NCBI GenBank assembly: GCA_024401295.1 | Contig: JAKSLG010000002.1 | Coordinates: 118,851 to 182,850, forward strand | Length of the DNA: 64,000 nt | Direction of reading: 5' to 3' | From: Bacteroidales bacterium | Lineage (GTDB): Bacteria > Bacteroidota > Bacteroidia > Bacteroidales > Marinilabiliaceae | Shown here: one piece after another, positions 25,452 to 33,490 of the stretch | How the letters are laid out: each line of letters begins with the position of its first letter | Position numbering within the stretch: the first letter of the stretch is position 1 | The notes under the pieces: generated by a model | Told to the model about the DNA's origin: nothing | The model's database searches: none | The model's input: the letters and a program-made list of their open reading frames with translations, nothing else | Made by a program: the position numbers and the translations under genes

Positions 25452-26804
25452 ATGATATTAATTGCAGACGACGACATAGCCATCACACGCGCACTGAAGA
25501 TTATTCTCGAACGTAACGAATATGAAGTCATGACGGTCGACAATCCGAAATCGGTCATCGATGTTGTACGCGGACATGACAGCGTGGACCTTGTCATGAT
25601 GGACATGAACTATTCGCGTGCGACAGACGGCGAAGAGGGACTGACGCTTCTGAGACAAGTCAAAGTCTTTCGTCCGGACGTGCCCGTCATCCTCATGACC
25701 GCATGGGGAAACATTGACCTTGCCGTGCGTGGAATGCGCATGGGAGCATTCGACTTCATCACAAAACCATGGGATAATATCGTACTCATGGAACGTGTGA
25801 GACTTGCTTTCGAAATGTCGCAAAAAATGCCACAAAGCAGTGAGAACAACGGCGAAGACAATGTTCTTCCACCATATATCATTGGAAAATCACAGGCCCT
25901 GATTGATGTGCTGAGCACAATCAAACATGTTGCACCAACGAACGCACCAGTCCTCATAACGGGCGAAAGCGGCACTGGCAAAGAACTCATTGCACAGGCG
26001 CTGCATGACAATTCGAAGCGCCACGGCAAGCCGTTTGTGAAAGTCAATCTCGGAGGCATCTCATCGACACTTTTCGAGAGCGAGATGTTCGGTCATGTCA
26101 AAGGTGCGTTCACCGATGCCAAGGCGGACCGAAAAGGACGTTTCGAAATGGCGGAAGGCGGAACGATCTTCCTCGACGAAATTGGCGAACTTGACATGGC
26201 GAGTCAGGTAAAGCTGTTGCGCGTGCTTCAAGACCAGACATACGAAGTGCTTGGCGACAGCCAGACACGAAGAGCTGATGTACGCGTGGTGTGTGCGACA
26301 AATGCCAATCTTCAGGAGATGGTGCGCCAACATACATTCCGCGAAGATCTTTTCTACCGCATCAATCTTGTTCACGTCAAGCTTCCAGCCCTGCGTGAAC
26401 GCACAGAAGACATTCCTCTGCTCGTAAAGCATTTCACGGATAAGCCTGTCATGGCCTCGGCAATCAGCCATCTCAAGACGCTACCCTACCCCGGCAATAT
26501 CCGCGAGCTGAAAAACCTTGTCGAACGTACGACAATCATGTCGCACAATGAGACACTGACGACCGATGACTTCATTGCAGCTTCGGCACAGACGAACGTC
26601 GCGACAACCGCGAACGGAACGACCAAACAGAATCCTGTCAACGGATTTTCAATACCATCCGGCGCAACGCTTGAAGAGATTGAGCGCGTGACCATCGAAG
26701 CGGTGATGGCCAAGCATCATGGCAACCTGTCGCTAGTGGCGAAAGAGCTTGGAATCAGCCGTGGTGCACTCTATCGCAAACTTGAAAAACACGGTCTGTC
26801 ATAA
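25452..26804 (+). CDS. NtrC-family sigma-54-dependent response regulator
   Basis: A 450-residue bacterial enhancer-binding protein. The ATG at 25452 (MILIADDD) is the natural start of a receiver domain; an 18-residue upstream extension has no counterpart. Receiver: acidic pair Asp6-Asp7, phospho-acceptor Asp51, Thr83, Lys105. AAA+ domain: Walker A GESGTGKE (171-178), sigma-54 contact loop GAFTDA (218-223, instead of the usual GAFTGA), Walker B GGTIFLDEIGEL, arginine finger region FREDLFYRINLVHVKLPALR. C-terminal Fis-type helix-turn-helix: LVAKELGISRGALYRKLEKHG. Likely activates both sigma-54 promoters of this locus, including its own. Confidence 0.95.
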   Translation: MILIADDDIAITRALKIILERNEYEVMTVDNPKSVIDVVRGHDSVDLVMMDMNYSRATDGEEGLTLLRQVKVFRPDVPVILMTAWGNIDLAVRGMRMGAFDFITKPWDNIVLMERVRLAFEMSQKMPQSSENNGEDNVLPPYIIGKSQALIDVLSTIKHVAPTNAPVLITGESGTGKELIAQALHDNSKRHGKPFVKVNLGGISSTLFESEMFGHVKGAFTDAKADRKGRFEMAEGGTIFLDEIGELDMASQVKLLRVLQDQTYEVLGDSQTRRADVRVVCATNANLQEMVRQHTFREDLFYRINLVHVKLPALRERTEDIPLLVKHFTDKPVMASAISHLKTLPYPGNIRELKNLVERTTIMSHNETLTTDDFIAASAQTNVATTANGTTKQNPVNGFSIPSGATLEEIERVTIEAVMAKHHGNLSLVAKELGISRGALYRKLEKHGLS

Positions 26805-26813
26805 TTAACAACA

Positions 26814-27746
26814 ATGAGAATACGCCATATCTTCATAATATTAGCTATTCTGCTTCTTGCCATCGGCGGTACAGTGCTGGTTCTGACATTCAGTGTAAAC
26901 CCAAAGCTATTCTACATCACAGAAGGGCTGATGGCGATATTGGCGATTTATCTCGTATTCTTCTACATTAAAGTTATCAAACCACTCGGACAACTCACGA
27001 ACGGCATCAAATTTCTGCGGCAGCAGGACAACATGTCGAGACTGCGCAAAACAGGTCAGCCGGATGTCGATGAAGTGATTGATGACATCAACATGATTTT
27101 CCGTAGCCAAGTGCAACAAGCTGAAAAATCGGCCTATGAGAAAGTTATCCGCATGATTGCACACGAGGTGAACAACAGCGTGGCAGCAGTCTGCGCGACC
27201 ATGACCGACGATGATCCTGTGCGCCAGCGAATGATGTCGCTATCATCGTTCGTATCGCGTTTTGCCGGAGTTGTCAAGATACCGTTGCCACAAATGATGC
27301 TTGAAGATCTCAGCGAGACAGTTGAAGCAAGCGCACTGCTGATGGAAAACCTTTGCAGCAACAACGACATACGCCTAAATATCAACACGACGGACGAGGC
27401 TGTGCCTGTGCGTCTTGACGCGACACTCTTCCAGCAGGTCCTTGTCAACATCATCAAAAATGCGGTAGAGAGTATCGTCGAGATGAAAGGAATGGCAAGC
27501 AAGGAGTATGAAGGTGAAATAACGATAACCGTAGAGAACAAGACGCTGACAATTGCGAACAATGGCCGCCGAATCACACAAGACATTGAGCAACAGTTAT
27601 TTTCGCCATTCTTCACAACAAAGCCGCAGGGACAAGGAATTGGATTATTGCTGATTCGTGATATCCTGCAAAAGCATCACTGCACATATTCGCTTCACAC
27701 ATATCCGGACAACATCACACGTTTTGTCATCGTATTCCCACAATGA
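26814..27746 (+). CDS. Sensor histidine kinase partner of the sigma-54 regulator
   Basis: A short kinase (310 residues) with two membrane helices (about residues 6-26 and 34-52) and almost no periplasmic loop between them, then a HAMP-like linker. H-box MIAHEVNNS puts the phospho-acceptor at His117; N-box NIIKNAVES; the ATP-lid region FFTTKPQGQGIGLLLI is intact. The short, loop-less sensor suggests it perceives a signal inside the membrane, as envelope-stress kinases do. It starts 9 bases after the regulator gene. Confidence 0.93.
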   Translation: MRIRHIFIILAILLLAIGGTVLVLTFSVNPKLFYITEGLMAILAIYLVFFYIKVIKPLGQLTNGIKFLRQQDNMSRLRKTGQPDVDEVIDDINMIFRSQVQQAEKSAYEKVIRMIAHEVNNSVAAVCATMTDDDPVRQRMMSLSSFVSRFAGVVKIPLPQMMLEDLSETVEASALLMENLCSNNDIRLNINTTDEAVPVRLDATLFQQVLVNIIKNAVESIVEMKGMASKEYEGEITITVENKTLTIANNGRRITQDIEQQLFSPFFTTKPQGQGIGLLLIRDILQKHHCTYSLHTYPDNITRFVIVFPQ

Positions 27747-27776
27747 TAAAAAATTGACAAAACATATATTTTTATG

Positions 27777-27808
27777 TTGCGTATGCATTAACAAAAACAT
27801 TATATTTG
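27777..27808 (+). promoter_or_regulatory. Bacteroidota-type promoter for the flavin oxidoreductase
   Basis: TTG (27777-27779), 21 bases, TATATTTG (27801-27808); 23 bases before the ATG. Shows that this gene is transcribed independently of the sigma-54 promoters around it. Confidence 0.65.
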
Positions 27809-27831
27809 CTCTACTAGCAATTTAAAGAGAG

Positions 27832-29778
27832 ATGAACAACAAATATCCACTTCTAAACAGTCCTATCAAGATAGGAAACGTTACTTTCAGAAATAGAATT
27901 TTCTCAGCTCCGATGGGAGCAACAGATATCACGGCGGACTGCAGTCCAGGACCACGTACGCAAGGTTTCTATGAACTGCGTGCAAAAGGTGGTGCTGCAT
28001 CGGTTACGGTGAGCGAACTTGTAGTGCATCCGGAGACAGACGGAAGCCACATGCTGCACATCAATCTTGAGACGGTCGGCAATCTTGCAGCACATACATT
28101 CCTTGCAGACTCCATTCGTCGCCACGGATCTGTGCCGAGCATAGAGTTCTCACATTCAGGACAATATGCAGGCACATACATGTCTGACAAGAACAAAAAA
28201 GCTTCGCTTTGCCAATGGGGCCCGTCCGACGACACGCGACCAGATGGTCGTCCTGTGAAAGGTCTTTCAAAGGAACAGATTGCTGACATCGTAAAGAGTT
28301 ATGCTGATGCGGCTGTTCTCTGCCGTCGTGCAGGCTATGAAATGATAATGGTTCATGCCGGTCATGGATGGCTCATTCAGCAGTTCCTCTCGCCATATCA
28401 GAACCATCGTACCGATGAATATGGCGGCTCACTCGAAAACCGCGTTCGCTTTGCACGCGAGGTGCTCACGGCAATACGCAATGCCGTGGGACCAGGCTTC
28501 CCGATTGAGTTGCGCATAAGCGGCAGCGAGCTCTTTGAAGGAGGTTATACGATTGAAGACGGATGCAAAATTGCGCATATGCTCGAAGATCTTGTCGATC
28601 TCATCCACGTGTCTGCCGGCAGCTATCAATATGGTTTCTTCGACACTACCCTACCGATGTTTGAGCCTCACGGACGCAATGTTGCACTGGCAGCCGAAGT
28701 CAAGAAACATGTATCGAAGCCTGTTGCCTGCATCGGCGGTTTGAGCGATCCCGAGCAGATGGAACAGATTCTGCGCGAAGGAAAAGCCGACGTAATTTAC
28801 ATGGGCCGTCAGCTTCTTGCAGATCCATTTCTGCCAAATAAAGTTGCAGCCGGCGAAGAAGACAAGATTGTCAAATGTCTTCGTTGCTACACGTGCATGG
28901 CAGAACGTCCAACGACTTTCACACGCCGATGTGCAGTCAATCCGATGATTGGTCGCGAAATTGAGGGCATGGAGGTTGTTCCTGCAGCAAAGAAACGCAA
29001 AGTCCTCATTGCCGGAGCTGGCGTTGCAGGTCTCGAAGCTGCAGTCACAGCGGCACGTCGTGGGCATCAAGTCATCCTCTGCGACAAGAGCGACCGCGTT
29101 GGCGGCATTTTGAAATCCGAGCAGGCAATTCCTTTCAAATATGAAATGTATCAGCTTGGTCTTTCACTTGAAAAACAGGCTATTGAAGAGGGCGTTGAGA
29201 TTCGCCTCAATACCGAAGTCACGCCAGAATATGTTGCAAAGGAGAAGCCTTATGCGCTGATTCTCGGTCTGGGTTCTACGCCTATCGTTCCACCAATTCC
29301 GGGCATCGACGGAAAAAATGTCGTAATTGTGAACAATTACTACCTCGAAAAGGAGAAAGTCGGCGACACCGTTGTTGTTCTCGGTGGAGGTCTGGCTGGC
29401 TGCGAGTGTGCAGTTCATCTCGGCCAGGAAGGGAAGAAAGTCCATCTCGTCGAAATGCGTGATACACTGGCTGTTGACTGCAACATACGCCATCGTCCGA
29501 TTCTCATGAAAATGGTTGGCAAATATGTCGAGGCACACACGCAATATGCTGGTTTGCGCATCACCGACGAAGGTCTTGTCTGCAAAGACAGTGAAGGCAA
29601 GGAGGTTTTGCTGAAGGCCGACACTGTCATCTGCGCCGTTGGTCAGAGATCGAACCGGAAAGATGCAGAAGCATTGCATACGGCAGCTCCTTTTGTTCGT
29701 GAGATTGGCGACTGCATCCGTCCGGCCAACATCACAAAAGCAATTTACGAAGGTTTCCACGCAGCTTTGGACATTTAG
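27832..29778 (+). CDS. NADH:flavin oxidoreductase / 2,4-dienoyl-CoA reductase-type (OYE family)
   Basis: A 648-residue three-cofactor enzyme. Residues 1-335: FMN-binding TIM barrel of the old yellow enzyme family (FRNRIFSAPMGATDI, HAGHGWLIQQFLSPYQNHRT). Cys349, Cys352, Cys355 and Cys367 form a cysteine cluster for a [4Fe-4S] centre. Residues 385-648: FAD/NAD(P)-binding disulfide-reductase-like part with AGAGVAGLEAAVTAARRG and VVLGGGLAGCECAVHL. Relatives include FadH, trimethylamine dehydrogenase and the bile-acid enzymes BaiCD/BaiH, so it probably reduces an activated C=C bond; the substrate cannot be deduced. It sits between the two sigma-54 operons with its own promoter and terminator. Confidence 0.88.
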   Translation: MNNKYPLLNSPIKIGNVTFRNRIFSAPMGATDITADCSPGPRTQGFYELRAKGGAASVTVSELVVHPETDGSHMLHINLETVGNLAAHTFLADSIRRHGSVPSIEFSHSGQYAGTYMSDKNKKASLCQWGPSDDTRPDGRPVKGLSKEQIADIVKSYADAAVLCRRAGYEMIMVHAGHGWLIQQFLSPYQNHRTDEYGGSLENRVRFAREVLTAIRNAVGPGFPIELRISGSELFEGGYTIEDGCKIAHMLEDLVDLIHVSAGSYQYGFFDTTLPMFEPHGRNVALAAEVKKHVSKPVACIGGLSDPEQMEQILREGKADVIYMGRQLLADPFLPNKVAAGEEDKIVKCLRCYTCMAERPTTFTRRCAVNPMIGREIEGMEVVPAAKKRKVLIAGAGVAGLEAAVTAARRGHQVILCDKSDRVGGILKSEQAIPFKYEMYQLGLSLEKQAIEEGVEIRLNTEVTPEYVAKEKPYALILGLGSTPIVPPIPGIDGKNVVIVNNYYLEKEKVGDTVVVLGGGLAGCECAVHLGQEGKKVHLVEMRDTLAVDCNIRHRPILMKMVGKYVEAHTQYAGLRITDEGLVCKDSEGKEVLLKADTVICAVGQRSNRKDAEALHTAAPFVREIGDCIRPANITKAIYEGFHAALDI

Positions 29779-29800
29779 GAAATTGAGCCATCATATTGAC

Positions 29801-29838
29801 GAGGCTGCCTCTTTCTAAAGAGGTAGCCTCGTTTTTTT
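29801..29838 (+). terminator. Terminator after the flavin oxidoreductase
   Basis: GAGGCTGCCTCTTT / AAAGAGGTAGCCTC stem (one G-U) and a seven-T run. Confidence 0.85.
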
Positions 29839-29848
29839 GTGTCCGCAC

Positions 29849-29885
29849 TGTCCATAAGTGGACATCTAGTGTCCGAAAATGGACA
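29849..29885. promoter_or_regulatory. Tandem palindromic enhancer sites (UAS) for the ATPase-TolC-permease operon
   Basis: TGTCC-ATAAGT-GGACA (29849-29864) and TGTCC-GAAAAT-GGACA (29870-29885), centres 21 bp apart, proximal site about 78 bp before the predicted start: the same geometry as at 23920-23960. An extra TGTCC half-site lies at 29840-29844. Confidence 0.8.
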
Positions 29886-29910
29886 CATTCAAAAAGCAGC
29901 ATTCGTTGAT

Positions 29911-29923
29911 AATCAAGCATTTA
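29911..29923 (+). promoter_or_regulatory. Candidate IHF site
   Basis: AATCAAGCATTTA, an exact WATCAA-N4-TTR match, same position within the module as the site at 23984. Confidence 0.55.
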
Positions 29924-29929
29924 CGCTTT

Positions 29930-29944
29930 TGGCACAGGATTTGT
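29930..29944 (+). promoter_or_regulatory. Sigma-54 (-24/-12) promoter 2
   Basis: TGGCAC-N5-TTGT: the -24 half is a perfect consensus, the -12 half has GT in place of GC. Spacing of 10 bp is correct. Predicted start near 29956, about 26 bases before the ATPase ATG. Confidence 0.75.
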
Positions 29945-29981
29945 CAAAGCCAGAACCGGAAAACAAAAGAAACTAAAAGAT

Positions 29982-30671
29982 ATGAATGCCATTAAACTAA
30001 CAGAAATCAACAAAGTCTATCGCACAGACGAGATTGAGACCCAGGCGCTCGAGAATGTAAGCCTCGAGGTTGAAGAAGGCGAATTCGTCAGCATCATGGG
30101 CCCATCAGGATGCGGCAAATCAACACTGCTCAACATCATGGGTCTTCTCGACGAGGCGACGTCTGGCAAGATTGAACTTTGCGGCTCGGAAATCGGTTCA
30201 CATCTGAGCGACTCTCGCATGGCTGCGTTGCGAAACCAGACATTGGGATTCATCTTCCAATCATTTCACCTCATCAGTACGCTCAACGTGCTTGACAATG
30301 TGATGCTTCCGCTGCTCTATCGTGGAGTAGGCTCACATGAGCGCAACAGGCTGGCTCGTGAAGTAATTGAACGCGTCGGATTGTCGCACAGAACAAAGCA
30401 CACGCCAATGCAGCTGTCGGGTGGCCAATGTCAGCGCGTCGCCATTGCACGCGCCATCGTTGGCAATCCTAAAATAATCCTTGCCGATGAGCCAACCGGT
30501 AATCTCGATTCACACATGGGAGCCGAGATCATGGAATTGCTCAGAATGCTTAACAAAGAAGACCACAGAACGATCGTAATGGTCACGCACAATGAGCAGC
30601 AAGCGATGACAACAGACAGAATCATCAGAATGCTCGACGGAAAAATCACAAGCAACCCTTCATTCCTATAA
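29982..30671 (+). CDS. ABC transporter ATP-binding subunit (MacB/LolD type)
   Basis: A 229-residue stand-alone ATPase of the MacB/LolD/FtsE group. Walker A GPSGCGKS begins at residue 40, signature LSGGQCQRVA, Walker B IILADEPTGNLD, and the H-loop histidine in VMVTHNEQ are all present. It energises the two FtsX-type permeases encoded downstream in the same operon. First gene after sigma-54 promoter 2. Confidence 0.93.
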   Translation: MNAIKLTEINKVYRTDEIETQALENVSLEVEEGEFVSIMGPSGCGKSTLLNIMGLLDEATSGKIELCGSEIGSHLSDSRMAALRNQTLGFIFQSFHLISTLNVLDNVMLPLLYRGVGSHERNRLAREVIERVGLSHRTKHTPMQLSGGQCQRVAIARAIVGNPKIILADEPTGNLDSHMGAEIMELLRMLNKEDHRTIVMVTHNEQQAMTTDRIIRMLDGKITSNPSFL

Positions 30672-30680
30672 CAGGCAGAG

Positions 30681-32153
30681 ATGAGAGCGCGGAGTTTCAT
30701 AGCAGCCATTCTTTTCGCAGCAGCATGCAATGTTGATGCCTTTCCGATGCAGCTAACACTCTCGGAATGCATACAGATGGCGCGTAAGCAGAGTGTTGAA
30801 GCGGCAGTTTCGCTTGGTCAGCTCAAAGCCGCATACTGGCAATATCGAGCATACAGAGCCGACTTGCTGCCAGAGGTGTCGTTCGATGCTACATTGCCTT
30901 CGTACAACAAGCAATACAATGCATACATGCGCGAAGACGGCAGCTATTCATACGTGCCAAGCGACAATATGGGAATGGCTGGCCGCATATCGCTCACTCA
31001 AAAAATATGGCCAACGGGCGGCACGCTATCCGTAACGACATCGCTCGACTATATGAGGCAAATGAGCGGATCAAATGTGTTCAACAAAGAGCAGTTCATG
31101 AGCCTTCCGATAGCACTGACGCTCAATCAGCCAATATTCGGCGTGAACTATACGAAATGGAACCGACGCATTGAACCGCTGCACTATCGCGAGGCAAAAG
31201 CCGACTTCCTCATCAACAGCGAGCATACTGCAATGATGGCTATCAGCAAATTCTTCAACCTTGTGTTGGCGCGCGAGAGGGTTGCAACAGCAAAGCTGAA
31301 TCTGAGCAATGCCGAAAAACTCTATGACGTGGCTAAAGCGAAACGCCAGATGGGTCAGATAAGCGAGAACGACGTTCTTCAGATGCGTCTCACAATGCTC
31401 AACGCAAAATCGAGTCTCACCTCGTGCGAAAGCGAAGTGCGCAGTTCACTCTTCGCACTGCAATCGTTCCTCGGCATCGAAGAAGATATCGAGCTCGTCC
31501 TGCCAGATGAGATTCCGGACGTGACACTGATCTATCAAGACGTGCTTGATAAGGCGCTGGCCAACAATTCGTTCGCAATCAACTTGCGACGTCGCCAGAT
31601 CGAAGCCGATTACAACGTAGCCTGCGCCAAAGGCGAACGACGCAACATATCGCTCTTTGCTCAAGTCGGTTTCACAGCTACCGACGGCAAATTGAAAGGA
31701 GCATACGATGATTTGCATAGCAACCAGGTGCTGCAAGTCGGCATTTCCGTGCCACTTCTCGACTGGGGCAAACGCAAAGGTCGCGTTAAAGTGGCTGAAT
31801 CAAATCGCGAAGTGGCACAAAGCCGCATGCGACAGGAGTCGCAAGACTTTACACACGACATCTTCGTGCTCACGGAGCAATTCAACAACCAGCACGAGCA
31901 GCTCATCATTGCCATCGAAGCCGATACAATCGCTCAGCGACGCTATACAACGAATGTCGAGACATTCAAGATCGGCACCATCTCGACACTTGAACTCGGC
32001 GATGCACAAACGGCAAAAGATAACGCCCGGATCATGTGTCTCAACGAGCTTTACCGCTATTGGTACTATTACTACCAGATACGTTCACTCACACTATGGG
32101 ATTTTGCCGAAAACCACGGCATAGATACTGATTTTGAAAACTTACTAAAATGA
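30681..32153 (+). CDS. TolC-family outer-membrane efflux protein
   Basis: A 490-residue exported protein (signal peptide ends ACNVDA) with the two-fold repeat of long coiled-coil helices typical of TolC/OEP proteins. First repeat begins LTLSECIQMARKQSVEAAVS, second half VGISVPLLDWGKRKGRVKVAESNREVAQ. It supplies the outer-membrane duct for the tripartite pump. Its stop overlaps the start of permease 1 by four bases (ATGA). Confidence 0.9.
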   Translation: MRARSFIAAILFAAACNVDAFPMQLTLSECIQMARKQSVEAAVSLGQLKAAYWQYRAYRADLLPEVSFDATLPSYNKQYNAYMREDGSYSYVPSDNMGMAGRISLTQKIWPTGGTLSVTTSLDYMRQMSGSNVFNKEQFMSLPIALTLNQPIFGVNYTKWNRRIEPLHYREAKADFLINSEHTAMMAISKFFNLVLARERVATAKLNLSNAEKLYDVAKAKRQMGQISENDVLQMRLTMLNAKSSLTSCESEVRSSLFALQSFLGIEEDIELVLPDEIPDVTLIYQDVLDKALANNSFAINLRRRQIEADYNVACAKGERRNISLFAQVGFTATDGKLKGAYDDLHSNQVLQVGISVPLLDWGKRKGRVKVAESNREVAQSRMRQESQDFTHDIFVLTEQFNNQHEQLIIAIEADTIAQRRYTTNVETFKIGTISTLELGDAQTAKDNARIMCLNELYRYWYYYYQIRSLTLWDFAENHGIDTDFENLLK

Positions 32154-33490
32154 AGATACTACTCTACATCAAACACGCATTTGCCATGATGCGACATGAC
32201 CTTACATACACGGTCATCTATGTCGCTGGCACGGCCATCGCCATCTCAACAGTGACGATACTCTCGCTCTCATTCTACTCTCAGTTCGGACATTACTATC
32301 CCGAACGAAATCGCGACAGAGTCTACACACTTGGCATACGTCAATTTGTCGAAGACACACTACAAACAGACTACAGCCACTGCTACAGCTTTTCGCCTAT
32401 AGCCATCGACAAACTCTTTGCCGACATGAAAACCACTGAAGCCATCTGCGCAGAGCTAACGTACACCTCGATAGTTTCTGAAACCGATGGGGATAGCAAA
32501 AAATCAACAATGGCAAAGACCCGACGGACGACACCAGGATATTTCAAAATATATGAACTGGAATTTATCGAAGGAAAACCATTCACGCAGACAGATATCG
32601 ACAACAACAGCAATGTTGCCGTAATTGGAAATCGAACCGCAAAACAAATATTCAAAACCGACAAGAACATTGTAGGACGAAAAATCAACATAGGCGACTT
32701 TGAATACACAATTTGTGGTATGGTGCGCGAGGTCAGCCCGATATCAAAAAATGCCTATGCAAATATATGGACAGCATATTCGGAATCAAACGATCAGACA
32801 CAAGGATTTTATCACCAGTTCTATTATTCCATCAAGGATCGATTTATATTTTCCGGCCCATATGACATCACGTTCATGTTGTCAAAAAGTGCTGATCAAC
32901 AATCTTTTCGCAGCGAACTCGAAAGCATCCGCCAGCGCTTCAACAACACCTATGCGAGCTCTACTAATTATTATTGGGTAGATCCCTACGCACGTCCACA
33001 ATCGTATATCAATGAAACAATTGATAAAGAAGAACACATAACAGGAGAATATCTCTTATGGGTTCTGTTCATGATTTTTTCCGTTCTTCTGCTTATTGCC
33101 CCAGCCATAAACCTCAGCGGAATGGCTGCCCACCGAATGGACGAGCGCATTCCGGAACTTGGAATCCGCAAGGCATTCGGAGCTAACCGATGGACACTTC
33201 TCAACGAAGTTCTAAGCGAAAACCTTGTGCTGACAATTGTCGGAGGAATTGTCGGACTATTCATGACATGGTTCTTGGCATACGCTTTGCGCTCACACAT
33301 CATGCAGGCTTTCTTCTCGAACCAATACACTGAAATAGAGCCATTTATCGAAGAAGAGTTCCTTTTTGCGCCAGCCATATTCGTATGTGCTTTCATATTC
33401 TGCATAATCCTGAACATCATGGCAACGCTAATTCCTGCACTCTTCAGTCTCAAGAAACCAATTGTCGAATCAATGATGCAAAAACGATGA
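32150..33490 (+). CDS. ABC transporter permease, FtsX/MacB type (first of pair)
   Basis: A 446-residue inner-membrane protein with one N-terminal helix (VIYVAGTAIAISTVTILSL), a large periplasmic MacB_PCD domain (about residues 45-285), and three C-terminal helices forming the FtsX domain, with the conserved cytoplasmic coupling segment DERIPELGIRKAFGANRWTL. Lacks a fused ATPase, unlike E. coli MacB. Overlaps TolC upstream and permease 2 downstream by four bases each. Confidence 0.9.
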   Translation: MKILLYIKHAFAMMRHDLTYTVIYVAGTAIAISTVTILSLSFYSQFGHYYPERNRDRVYTLGIRQFVEDTLQTDYSHCYSFSPIAIDKLFADMKTTEAICAELTYTSIVSETDGDSKKSTMAKTRRTTPGYFKIYELEFIEGKPFTQTDIDNNSNVAVIGNRTAKQIFKTDKNIVGRKINIGDFEYTICGMVREVSPISKNAYANIWTAYSESNDQTQGFYHQFYYSIKDRFIFSGPYDITFMLSKSADQQSFRSELESIRQRFNNTYASSTNYYWVDPYARPQSYINETIDKEEHITGEYLLWVLFMIFSVLLLIAPAINLSGMAAHRMDERIPELGIRKAFGANRWTLLNEVLSENLVLTIVGGIVGLFMTWFLAYALRSHIMQAFFSNQYTEIEPFIEEEFLFAPAIFVCAFIFCIILNIMATLIPALFSLKKPIVESMMQKR

